DNA of 64,000 nt from Thermoleophilaceae bacterium (GTDB lineage Bacteria; Actinomycetota; Thermoleophilia; Solirubrobacterales; Thermoleophilaceae): the NCBI GenBank assembly GCA_030446485.1, contig JAUJNF010000009.1, positions 1-64,000 on the forward strand, written 5' to 3'. Shown here piece by piece: positions 18,661 to 26,210 of the stretch. Positions within the stretch are counted from its first letter, which is position 1. Every line of letters starts with the position of its first letter. The notes under the pieces were generated by a model that was not told where the DNA came from, did not search any database, and saw nothing but the letters and a program-made list of their open reading frames with translations. The position numbers and the translations under genes were made by a program.

Positions 18661-19179
18661 ATGCCCTCGCCCTCCACATCCAACGTCGCCTCCGCCTGCC
18701 CGCACGTCATCGGCGAGGAGAGGCTCGCGCGCTTTTCGGAGCTCGAGACCGAGGTGTGGATCGGGCTGCTCGAGACGCACAAGCGGCTCACGCGGGCGCT
18801 CAACGCCGAGCTCGAGGCAGAGCACGGCCTCACCCTGAGTGCGGTCGAGCTGCTCGGCCGCCTCTCAGCGGCGGAGAACCAGGTGCTGCGGCTCACGGAC
18901 CTCGCCGAGCGCACGGGGCTGAGCCTCAGCCGCGTCTCGCGCATCGTCGACACTCTCGAGGCCCGCGGCCTCGTCGAGCGCCGGCTCTGCCCCAACGACG
19001 GGCGGGCGCGCAACGCCGGCCTGACCAAGGCCGGCGCCGAGGTGCTCGAGGCGGCACAGGCCACCCACTTCGCGGGTGTTCAGGAGAAGTTCTTCGCGCA
19101 GCTCGAGCCAAGCGAGCTCGCCGCGCTCGCGGCGGTGTTCGGGCGCCTCGTGCCCGGGGCGGCCACGAGCTGCACGTAG
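18661..19179 (+). CDS. MarR-family transcriptional regulator
   Basis: A 172-residue winged-helix regulator. The core runs from SAVELLGRLSAAENQVLRLT through DLAERTGLSLSRVSRIVDTL (recognition helix) and LEARGLVERRLCPNDGRARN (wing), the standard MarR layout, followed by the C-terminal dimerisation helices. The N-terminal ~30 residues, with a Cys-Pro-His, are extra. It is flanked by TTGC-type palindromes upstream of itself and of the yceI gene 116 nt downstream, so autoregulation and control of yceI are likely. The ligand is not shown by the sequence; the two Cys residues leave redox sensing possible. Confidence 0.9.
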   Translation: MPSPSTSNVASACPHVIGEERLARFSELETEVWIGLLETHKRLTRALNAELEAEHGLTLSAVELLGRLSAAENQVLRLTDLAERTGLSLSRVSRIVDTLEARGLVERRLCPNDGRARNAGLTKAGAEVLEAAQATHFAGVQEKFFAQLEPSELAALAAVFGRLVPGAATSCT

Positions 19180-19217
19180 TCCTCGGGCCGCCCATCGGCG
19201 GCCCGCCGAGGGTGTCC

Positions 19218-19265
19218 TTGCCTCCGCAAGCACTTATCGCTATAGTTGCGCTAGCAAGCTTGCTA
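19218..19265 (+). promoter_or_regulatory. Promoter and operator cluster of yceI
   Basis: CTTGC-CTCC-GCAAG (19218-19231) is an inverted repeat overlapping a TTGCCT -35 candidate (19219-19224). TATAGT (19241-19246) lies 16 bp downstream as a -10. TTGCGCTAGCAA (19246-19257) and the perfect 14-bp palindrome TAGCAAGCTTGCTA (19252-19265) cover the probable transcription start. The half-site TAGCAA is shared with the site at the marR start codon, so MarR repression is the likely function. Confidence 0.55.
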
Positions 19266-19294
19266 AGGCAAGTACCCACTAGCGAAGGAGCCAC

Positions 19295-19855
19295 ATGAGC
19301 ACTGCCACCCCCACCCCCACCCTCGTACCCACCGGGACCTGGGCCGCCGACCCCGCACACTCCAAGGCAGGCTTCGCCGTCAAGCACATGGGCATCGCCA
19401 CCGTGCGCGGAGAGTTCAAGGACTTCGAGGGCGCGCTCGAGATCGGAGACGACATCTCCACCGCCACGGTGCACGGCACGTTGAAGGTCGCCTCCGTCTA
19501 CACCGGCGACGACAAGCGCGACGGGCACCTGCGCTCGCCCGACTTCTTCGACGCCGAGACCTACCCCGAGATGACCTTCAGCTCGACGAAGGTCGAGGCC
19601 GTCGACGACGTGACCTTTCGCGTCACCGGCGATCTGACCCTCCACGGCGTCACCAGGGAGCTCGTCTTTCACGCCGAGGTCCAGGGCACCGACGTGGACC
19701 CCTGGGGCAACGAGCGCGTGGGCCTCGAGATCACGGGCAAGCTCTCCCGCGGCGACTACGGCATGTCCTTCAACCAGGCGCTGGGCAGCGGAAACATGCT
19801 CGTCGCCGACAAGGTGAACATCGCCTTCGACATCTCGGCGGTCAAGCAGGCGTAG
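19295..19855 (+). CDS. YceI-family polyisoprenoid-binding-like protein
   Basis: A 186-residue YceI domain covering nearly the whole chain: TWAADPAHSKAGFAVKHMGI at the start, HLRSPDFFDAETYPEMTFSS in the middle and DLTLHGVTRELVF near the end. YceI proteins form a lipocalin-like barrel that binds long isoprenoids such as quinones. No signal peptide is seen (the N-terminus is MSTATPTPTLVPTGTW), so this one is probably cytoplasmic, as in many actinobacteria. The gene follows a MarR regulator and carries its putative operators in the promoter. About 280 bp after it, up to the tRNA, hold no gene. Confidence 0.93.
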   Translation: MSTATPTPTLVPTGTWAADPAHSKAGFAVKHMGIATVRGEFKDFEGALEIGDDISTATVHGTLKVASVYTGDDKRDGHLRSPDFFDAETYPEMTFSSTKVEAVDDVTFRVTGDLTLHGVTRELVFHAEVQGTDVDPWGNERVGLEITGKLSRGDYGMSFNQALGSGNMLVADKVNIAFDISAVKQA

Positions 19856-20138
19856 TTCCGCTGCTGAAGCAGTGAACCGGCGGCGTGCCAGTCGCGCCGC
19901 CGGTTCCAGCGGTCCTCCAAAGGAGCCGAGCCCGGCGTCGGAGCCCCAGAGGCGCTGGCGGTTGCCGAGCGAAAACCAAGCATGCCGGCGGACGCAGGGA
20001 GCGACGCGTGCGCCAGCACGCGAGCGACCGAGGACTCCGGCAGGCGCCGGTTTGCAGCCGACAACGCGACGAAGGCTCCTCGCGTTTTCAGGAGCGAAAG
20101 GCGAGGACGCAGGCATCCGACGCCTTGCAGCCCTGAAA

Positions 20139-20212
<74 letters not shown>

Positions 20213-20240
20213 GGGCGCGACCGAGGGTAGCGAACGCTCC

Positions 20241-20396
20241 TCAGTGATCGCCGTGCGTGGGCGCCGGGCCATCGGGCCCACCCCCGCGGCGGCGGTCGCG
20301 CACCTGAGCGATCACGAGCCACGCCAGAAAGCCCAGCAGCGGGACCCCGAACACGATCGACTCGATCCAGTCCGCGGCGTGGGCGATCAGGGGCAT
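20241..20396 (-). CDS. Small single-helix membrane protein, 51 aa
   Basis: ATG at 20396 on the minus strand opens a 51-codon gene. It begins MPLIAHAADWIESIVFGVPL, continues with a hydrophobic helix (GFLAWLVIAQV) and then a basic, Gly/Pro-rich tail (RDRRRGGGP) ending in HGDH. The positive-inside pattern suggests an anchored protein with a cytoplasmic tail. It lies between ppk and tRNA-Asp. No family known to me; the call rests on the helix, codon bias and complete frame. Confidence 0.5.
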   Translation of the reverse strand: MPLIAHAADWIESIVFGVPLLGFLAWLVIAQVRDRRRGGGPDGPAPTHGDH

Positions 20397-20480
20397 GTCG
20401 TCATCTTCTCAGTCTGTTCACACGTTCGGCCTCGCGTTCGGGCAGGATGCGCCTCGACGGGATTCCCTCCTCGTCAGCAC

Positions 20481-20514
20481 CGTGGCTCCGGCGCGCCCCC
20501 CGCCCGGAGCCACG
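20481..20514 (-). terminator. Strong hairpin downstream of ppk
   Basis: An 11-bp perfect inverted repeat (CGTGGCTCCGG/CCGGAGCCACG) with a 12-nt loop lies 46 nt beyond the ppk stop. It lacks a clear T-run on either side. Its place after the polyphosphate operon makes a terminator or 3'-end stabiliser likely. Confidence 0.5.
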
Positions 20515-20559
20515 CGTCTTTGGAGAGCCGGGTCCGGGCCGCGACCGGCGCACGCGGGC

Positions 20560-22731
20560 TCAGACGTCGGCCGCGGCCCGCTCGAGCGCACGCGCCATCA
20601 GCTCCGCGTGCACGCCGCGCTCTCCGCCCGTGTTTCGCTTCCAGCCGCCGTCGGGCTGCAGGTCCCACGAGAAGGTGTCATCGGCGAAGCAGCGCTCGAG
20701 CGTGTCCTCGAGCTCGGCGCGCGCGGCGTCGTCGTCGACCGGCACGATCATCTCCACCCGCGTGTCGAGATTGCGGTGCATGAGGTCCGCGGAGCCGATG
20801 AAGTAGCTCCGCTCCTCCCCCCGCTGGAAGCCGTAGATCCGGGAGTGCTCGAGGAAGCGGCCCACCACCGACACCACGCGGATGTTGTCGCTCACGCCGC
20901 GCACGCCGGCCCGCAGGCAGCAGATGCCGCGCACGTTGAGGTCCACGGGCACGCCGGCCTGTGACGCCTCGTACAGCGCCTCGATCGAGCGCCGGTCCAC
21001 CAGCGAGTTCAGCTTCATCACGATCCTCGCGGGCTTGCCGGCCTGATGGGCCTCCACAGTCCTGCTGATCTGCTCGAGCACGCCGTTGCGCATGCCCGAC
21101 GGCGCCACGAACACCCGGCGCATCTCGACCGGCCGCGCGTACCCGGTCAGCGAGTTGAAGAGGTCGCCGACGTCGGCCGTGATCTCGGGGTCGGCCGTGA
21201 ACAGGCCGAAGTCCTCGTACAGGCGGGCGGTCTTGTTGTTGTAGTTGCCGGTGCCCACGTGCACGTAGTGGCGCACCCCGGTGCCCTCGCGGCGCACCAC
21301 GAGCATGGCCTTGGCGTGGGTCTTGAGGCCGGGCAGCCCGTGCACCACGTGCGCGCCCACCTCCTCGAGGACGCGGGCCCAGTGGATGTTGCGGCTCTCG
21401 TCGAAGCGTGCCTTCAGCTCCACGAGGCAGACGGCCTGCTTGCCGCGCTCGGCGGCCTCGATCAGCGAGGGCACGAGCGTCGAGTCGTCTGAGGTCCGGT
21501 ACACGGTGAGCTTGATGGCCAGCACGTCGGGGTCGCGCACGGCCTGCTCGAGGAAGCGCTCCACGGTGGCGCTGAACGAGTGGTAGGGGTGGTGCACGAG
21601 GATGTCGCCCCGGCGCATCTCGGCGAACACGTCGGCGTCCTCTCCATCCCCGGTCTGGAACGCCGAGGGCGTGAGGGGGCTCCACGGCCGGTCGCGCAGC
21701 TCCGAGTAGCCGTCGATCCCGTGCACCTCCCAGAGGTCGGTCATGTCCACCAGGCCATCGATGTCGTAGACCTGCCGCTCCTCGACGTCGAGCCAGCGCA
21801 CCAGCCGGGCGCGCAGGTCCGCGTCCATGTCGGATCCCACCTCGAGCCGCACCACCTCGCCGAAGCGCCGGCGGCGCAGTTCGTCCTCCACGGCGCGCAC
21901 GAGGTCGTCGGCCTCGTCCGACACCGTGAAGTCGGCGTCACGGGTCACCCGGAACACCGAGTGACGCAGGATCTCCATTCCCGGGAAGAGCTTGTCGAGG
22001 TGACGGGCGATCACCTCCTCGAGCGGCACGAAGGTCCTGCCCTCCATGGGCACGAAGCGCGGGAGCACCTCCTTCGGCACCTTCACGCGCGCGAAGCTCT
22101 CCGCGTGGGACTCCGGGTCCCGCAGCCACACGGCCAGGCTCAGCGAGAGGTTCGAGATGTAGGGGAACGGACGCCCGGGACCCACGCCGAGCGGCGTGAG
22201 CACCGGGAAAATCTGCTCGTCGAAGCGCCGGTCGATGGCCTCGAGCTCCTGCGGCGTGCACTCGTCGCAGGTGACGATGCGTATGCCGCGCTCGACGAGC
22301 GCCGGGCGTACGACGTCCTCGAACTGGCGCGAGTGGCGCCCCGCCTGCTCGCGCACGCGCGCGACGAGCCGGTCAAGCACCTCCAGCGGCCTGAGGCCGT
22401 CCGGGCCGCGGGCGTCGATCCCGGCATCGATCTGGTCGTGGAGCCCCGCCACGCGCACCATGAAGAACTCGTCGAGGTTCGACTCGTAGATGGCCAGGAA
22501 CTTGAGCCGCTCGAGGAGCGGCACGCCTTCGTCCTCGGCGAGCTGCAGCACGCGGTCGTTGAAGTCGAGCCAGGACAGCTCGCGGTTGGTGTACAGGTCG
22601 GACGAGCCCAGCGGCGGCCGCTCGGGCTCCCGGCTGGAGCGTGCCGGCGGGACGTCGCGCCGGACAGCTGGCCCCGCGGGCTGCGCCTCGGTGGCCTCGA
22701 CCGCCTCGGCGGCGGACACGGAGCGCGTCAT
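20560..22731 (-). CDS. ppk1: Polyphosphate kinase 1
   Basis: A 723-residue PPK1, which reversibly makes polyphosphate from ATP. The N-terminal ~45 residues are disordered. Then come the N and head domains (ELSWLDFNDRVLQLAEDE, SNLDEFFMVRVAGL), and the two phospholipase D-like catalytic domains with GLKTHAKAMLVVRRE (the His that becomes phosphorylated), YVHVGTGNYNNKTARLYED and DLMHRNLDTRVEM. Its start overlaps the stop of the downstream-in-map CHAD gene by 4 nt, so it is translationally coupled as the last gene of a sixA-ppx-CHAD-CHAD-ppk run on the minus strand. Cytoplasmic or membrane-associated. Confidence 0.97.
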   Translation of the reverse strand: MTRSVSAAEAVEATEAQPAGPAVRRDVPPARSSREPERPPLGSSDLYTNRELSWLDFNDRVLQLAEDEGVPLLERLKFLAIYESNLDEFFMVRVAGLHDQIDAGIDARGPDGLRPLEVLDRLVARVREQAGRHSRQFEDVVRPALVERGIRIVTCDECTPQELEAIDRRFDEQIFPVLTPLGVGPGRPFPYISNLSLSLAVWLRDPESHAESFARVKVPKEVLPRFVPMEGRTFVPLEEVIARHLDKLFPGMEILRHSVFRVTRDADFTVSDEADDLVRAVEDELRRRRFGEVVRLEVGSDMDADLRARLVRWLDVEERQVYDIDGLVDMTDLWEVHGIDGYSELRDRPWSPLTPSAFQTGDGEDADVFAEMRRGDILVHHPYHSFSATVERFLEQAVRDPDVLAIKLTVYRTSDDSTLVPSLIEAAERGKQAVCLVELKARFDESRNIHWARVLEEVGAHVVHGLPGLKTHAKAMLVVRREGTGVRHYVHVGTGNYNNKTARLYEDFGLFTADPEITADVGDLFNSLTGYARPVEMRRVFVAPSGMRNGVLEQISRTVEAHQAGKPARIVMKLNSLVDRRSIEALYEASQAGVPVDLNVRGICCLRAGVRGVSDNIRVVSVVGRFLEHSRIYGFQRGEERSYFIGSADLMHRNLDTRVEMIVPVDDDAARAELEDTLERCFADDTFSWDLQPDGGWKRNTGGERGVHAELMARALERAAADV

Positions 22732-23357
22732 GCCGGCGCCCGCTCGACGGGAGCGGAGGAGCTCACCGGGCCGGCCCCGTTCGCGCCCACCCGGGGGGCC
22801 TCTCCTGCCACAGCCTCCGCCAGGCCGCGCTCAAGACGCTCGCGAAAGCGGCGCCGGTGCAGGCGGTCCCACTCGGCGATGAAGGTGGCGTACAGGACAT
22901 CGCGGCGTGCAGTCAGATAGATGGCGAGGGCCTCCAGCCCGCGGTAGCGCCCGAGGTTCGGCGCCTTGCGGACGGCCTCGGGCTCGAGGTCCTTCGTCCG
23001 CGAGGCCGCCGAGGCACGGACGGACGCGGCGTCCTGCGCACGGAGCAGCTCGATCTCCGCGCGCACGCGCGGCACCATCACGTCGCAGTCGTGGATGTCG
23101 CCGAGCAGCCCCTGCAACCCCTTCGCCTCCTTGGTGCCGAGCCGCGCGACCGGCCCGAGCGCGGGCTCGGTGAGCTCGAGGATGTAGCGCAGCCGCTTGG
23201 CGGCGATGCGCAGGGCGTGCAGCTCCTCCACCGCCTGCGGATCCCGCACCGCGGGATCGAAGGAGAAGAGCTCGTCGAGGCGCACAAGCACGATGCGCCG
23301 CGCGTTCTCGGCCAGGCCGCCGTCGCAGTCGAGGCCCTTGACCCGGCGAGCCTTCAC
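22728..23357 (-). CDS. CHAD-domain protein (polyphosphate binding), copy 2
   Basis: A 209-residue protein with the conserved-histidine alpha-helical domain: EELHALRIAAKRLRYILELT and LLGDIHDCDVMVPRVRAEI, the two His/Arg/Lys-rich helices that bind polyphosphate. A disordered ~40-residue C-terminus follows. It overlaps ppk by 4 nt and lies 18 nt after the other CHAD gene. CHAD proteins bind polyphosphate granules and are commonly next to ppk or ppx. Together the two halves match the two four-helix bundles of one full CHAD domain, so a split of an ancestral gene is possible. Confidence 0.9.
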   Translation of the reverse strand: MKARRVKGLDCDGGLAENARRIVLVRLDELFSFDPAVRDPQAVEELHALRIAAKRLRYILELTEPALGPVARLGTKEAKGLQGLLGDIHDCDVMVPRVRAEIELLRAQDAASVRASAASRTKDLEPEAVRKAPNLGRYRGLEALAIYLTARRDVLYATFIAEWDRLHRRRFRERLERGLAEAVAGEAPRVGANGAGPVSSSAPVERAPA

Positions 23358-23375
23358 GCCGTCACCCCGCGCGCC

Positions 23376-23858
23376 TCACTGCGGCACCCGGGCGGTGGCG
23401 GCCAGGGCCAGCAGGCGCACCTCGAGGCCCGAGGCGTCGACATGCTCGAGGGCGTCGGAGAGCAGCAGGTTTCCCTCCGACTGCTGCTGCCGGTACTCGC
23501 CCACCATGTGGCGCACGCCGGCGCGGTCGCTCGGGGCGAACGCCGCCGACACCCGCTCGAGGGCCTCGGTGGCAACGTCGGGATCACGCCGGGCGCCCAG
23601 AGCGTCGGCGAGGGCCTTGACGTCCCTCAGCGCGCGCCGGTACTCGCGCTTCGGAAAGCAGGGTGCGAAGACCTCCAGCACCGCGCGCAGGCGACGGCTG
23701 GCCACGCGCATGTCGTGCACGCGCTCGATGTCACCCATGTCCATGACGCCCTCGCGGTGGGCGAACAGCTCGGCGGTGCGCACCTCGACGGCGCGGGCCG
23801 CGCCCTCCCGGAAGGTCAGGGAGGCGTCGAAGCCCTCGATTGTCCGTGCGCTCGCCAC
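23376..23858 (-). CDS. CHAD-domain protein (polyphosphate binding), copy 1
   Basis: A 160-residue CHAD protein from GTG 23858. DIERVHDMRVASRRLRAVLEVF and LGARRDPDVATEAL are the first conserved basic helix and the following Asp-containing turn (LRDVKALADALGARRD). It is shorter than a usual full CHAD domain (about 200-280 residues) and is followed directly by the second CHAD gene, so together they may build one bundle. It lies 11 nt downstream of ppx in the operon. Role inferred: a polyphosphate-binding partner of Ppk or Ppx. Confidence 0.85.
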   Translation of the reverse strand: MASARTIEGFDASLTFREGAARAVEVRTAELFAHREGVMDMGDIERVHDMRVASRRLRAVLEVFAPCFPKREYRRALRDVKALADALGARRDPDVATEALERVSAAFAPSDRAGVRHMVGEYRQQQSEGNLLLSDALEHVDASGLEVRLLALAATARVPQ

Positions 23859-23869
23859 CCGGCCTGAGG

Positions 23870-24742
23870 CTAGCGCGCCAGGAGATCGAGGATCACGCCC
23901 TCGCGAAGGCCGCCGCGACCGATCTTCAGCGGGAGCTCGAGCCGGTCGGAGACCTCCTCGAGGACGAGCATGCCCGCCGGCAGCAGCCGCACCCGCTCCG
24001 GCTCGAGCTCGAAGCGGCGGGCCACCTCGTCGATCGGCGTCGTGGACAGGATCCGAATCGAGCGCTCGAGCGTCTCGTGCTCGAGCTCTCCGCCCACCAG
24101 CCGGCGCAGGGAGGTGGCGCTACCGCCGACCGCCACCGCGCTCTGCACCGGTGGCACGGCCAGGCCCTCGAACGTTCCCCCGACGTGCTGGCGGACGGAC
24201 TTCAGCTCCTGCTCGGAGGGAGGGTCGGAGCGCAGGTAGCTGTCGGCCAGGAAGCCCGAGCCGATCCGAAACGACGCCGACCAGGTGGCGCCTCCGGCCA
24301 CGGTGCCCACGGCGATCTCGGTGGAGCCGCCGCCCACGTCCACCACCGCCACCGACCCCTCCACCGGTGCGCCGAGGGTCTTCGTGGCGCCAACGAACGC
24401 CAGCCGCGCCTCCTCCTCGTCGGAGAGCACCTGCATGGGCAGGCCGGTCTCCTTCTCCACCGCGGCCACCAGCTTGGCCCCGTTCTTCGCCTGCCGGATC
24501 GCGGCGGTTCCCACCACCGCGATCTTCTTCACGCCCAGGTCGCGGGCGTGGCGCACCTGCGTGCACACCACCTCGGCGGTCTCCGCGATCTTGGGCGAGG
24601 GGATCTTGCCCCCGCCCGCGAGGCCGCGTCCGATGCGCGTGAACACCCTCTGGCTCATCAGCTCGCGCAGGCGACCGTCCTCGACGTCAGCCACGAGCAG
24701 CCGGGTGGTGTTGCTGCCGACGTCTATGCAGGCGTAGGCCAA
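23870..24742 (-). CDS. ppx: Exopolyphosphatase / guanosine pentaphosphate phosphatase
   Basis: A 290-residue Ppx/GppA protein of the short actinobacterial type (no C-terminal HD domain). The ASKHA-fold motifs are visible: ACIDVGSNTTRLLVADV (phosphate loop 1), VVGTAAIRQAKNG, SDEEEARLAFVGA, VVDVGGGSTEIAVG (phosphate loop 2) and VAVGGSATSLRRL. It removes terminal phosphate from polyphosphate or converts pppGpp. It sits between the CHAD genes and the SixA-like gene, opposing Ppk in the same transcript. Confidence 0.95.
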   Translation of the reverse strand: MAYACIDVGSNTTRLLVADVEDGRLRELMSQRVFTRIGRGLAGGGKIPSPKIAETAEVVCTQVRHARDLGVKKIAVVGTAAIRQAKNGAKLVAAVEKETGLPMQVLSDEEEARLAFVGATKTLGAPVEGSVAVVDVGGGSTEIAVGTVAGGATWSASFRIGSGFLADSYLRSDPPSEQELKSVRQHVGGTFEGLAVPPVQSAVAVGGSATSLRRLVGGELEHETLERSIRILSTTPIDEVARRFELEPERVRLLPAGMLVLEEVSDRLELPLKIGRGGLREGVILDLLAR

Positions 24743-24758
24743 CTAGGCGGGGAACAAC

Positions 24759-25190
24759 TTAGTCCGAGGACATGGCGGCCAGCTCGGCGGGGCGGAGGAG
24801 CGCCACAAGCTCACCGCTGTCCACCCCGGCCAACCCGCCCTTCGGCATCCTCACCTGGGCCCCCGTCATGTCGTGGACGGCGAGGGAGAAGTCGGGATCG
24901 TGGCCCACCAGCAGCACCTCGCCGAGGCCCGCAGCGAGCTGCGCGGGGTCGATCGGGCCACCGGCGAGCGCCGGCTCCAGCTGGTAGTCCAGGCCGAGCG
25001 GCTCGCAGGCCAGCCGGGCGGTGTCGGCGGCCCGAAGCTTGGGGCTCGTGAAGCAGGTGTCGAGCTGCACGCCGAGGGCCTTCAGCGCCGCCCCCGCCGC
25101 GCGCGCCTGCCCCTCCCCCTGCGCGGTCAGCCTGCGCTCGGCGTCGGGCGAGCCGTCCTCGGCCTCACCGTGGCGCAGCAGCCAGATCAT
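24759..25190 (-). CDS. sixA: SixA-like phosphohistidine phosphatase
   Basis: A 143-residue histidine-phosphatase-superfamily protein of the short SixA type. The catalytic motif is LLRHGEAED at the N-terminus, with TSPKLRAADTARL and VLLVGHDPDFS carrying the second Arg and His. SixA removes phosphate from phosphohistidine in phosphorelay or PTS proteins; since PPK1 works through a phosphohistidine, action on Ppk is a tempting but unproven idea. It is the first gene of the minus-strand polyphosphate operon, 16 nt before ppx. Confidence 0.88.
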   Translation of the reverse strand: MIWLLRHGEAEDGSPDAERRLTAQGEGQARAAGAALKALGVQLDTCFTSPKLRAADTARLACEPLGLDYQLEPALAGGPIDPAQLAAGLGEVLLVGHDPDFSLAVHDMTGAQVRMPKGGLAGVDSGELVALLRPAELAAMSSD

Positions 25191-25271
25191 CGGGTCGGCA
25201 CTGTAGAGGTTGGGGGCGGCTCGGCCGGAGCGCGGGGGCGAGGGGCGCCGCCCCAGCTGGTCAGGTCGTGG

Positions 25272-26060
25272 TCAGCTGCGGGGTACGAACGCGAGCGCCG
25301 TGCTGATCGGCCGGCCCTCGGGCAGGTCGATCCCGTGCTCGGCGCGCGGGCGGTTCACCAGGCGGCCGTCGCAGACGAGCGACGTCGAGCCGCCGCCGTC
25401 GAGGTTGATGGCGGTGTCGGCGCCCAGCGTGGCCATGAGCGAGGCGAGTTCCGCTAGCGTGAGCCCGGCGTCCTCGCTCGAGCGCCCGTCGCAGGCGACG
25501 GCCCAGGCGACCCCGTCGCGCACCCCGAGGGCGGCCCGCGGGTAGCGGCCGGCGGTGATGTCGGAGTCGAACTGGGTGTGGCCGCTCGAGAAGCCCTCGG
25601 GATCGACGCCGTCGGCGACGAGCGGCCGCCGGTCGCGGACCAAGAGCGGCCCGGCCTGTAGGAGGTCCCCGCGCGGCGCGGCCGCAAGCTCGTCGCGCGG
25701 GGTCAGCCGTACGCTCCCTCCTTCGACGTGGACGCAGGACCGGCGAGTGGCCCAGGAGCCCTCGAAGGGCACGTGGCGCCTCAGCACTCCGTGAGTGCGC
25801 AGCTCGCCAAGCGGCATGCCGCCCTGTGCGCGCACGAAGAATCCACCCACCACCGCGTCACGGGTGCCGGTGCGGCGGCACCACGAGGCGAGCGTCTCTG
25901 GCCGCGGCAGCACCACCACGCGCGGTTCGCAGGTCGCCAGCGCATAGGCGGCTATGTGCACGGTCGTGGCGGCGCCCTCGGCGAGCCGCACGCGCAGCCC
26001 CAGGGCGGTCTCGCCGGAACGGGGAGCGTCCCTGCCTACGTCGATGACCGAGACGGCCAT
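25272..26060 (-). CDS. Phosphodiester glycosidase (NAGPA)-like protein
   Basis: A 262-residue protein whose second half has the NAGPA/DUF2233 pattern: PRAALGVRDGVAWAVACDGR, then LASLMATLGADTAINLDGGG and STSLVCDGRLVNRPR. In the human uncovering enzyme this domain removes GlcNAc from phosphodiesters; bacterial members act on teichoic acid or sporulation substrates or are unassigned. The N-terminal half has VVGGFFVRAQGGMPLGEL, also typical. No signal peptide is seen with the ATG at 26060, which is unusual as many homologues are exported. Confidence 0.8.
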   Translation of the reverse strand: MAVSVIDVGRDAPRSGETALGLRVRLAEGAATTVHIAAYALATCEPRVVVLPRPETLASWCRRTGTRDAVVGGFFVRAQGGMPLGELRTHGVLRRHVPFEGSWATRRSCVHVEGGSVRLTPRDELAAAPRGDLLQAGPLLVRDRRPLVADGVDPEGFSSGHTQFDSDITAGRYPRAALGVRDGVAWAVACDGRSSEDAGLTLAELASLMATLGADTAINLDGGGSTSLVCDGRLVNRPRAEHGIDLPEGRPISTALAFVPRS

Positions 26061-26210
26061 GAAGGCAAGGATCGGCTGGCGGGCCGGCCGCCTTGTGACC
26101 GGACGGTGAAGGCCGCGTTACCGTGGGGTTAACGCAAATTGCGGCTTTTTCGGCGCTTTCACATGTCCTTCACCCGCCGATGGCGCAGTTGGCTAGGGTC
26201 CCCCTCCGTG

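Noticed and set aside
19860-20135. GC-rich region after yceI examined for ncRNA or a second tRNA
   Set aside because: Loose repeats such as GCAGG...TTGCAGCC and GCGAGCGACCG are present, but no tRNA fold, clear hairpin series or coding frame could be supported.
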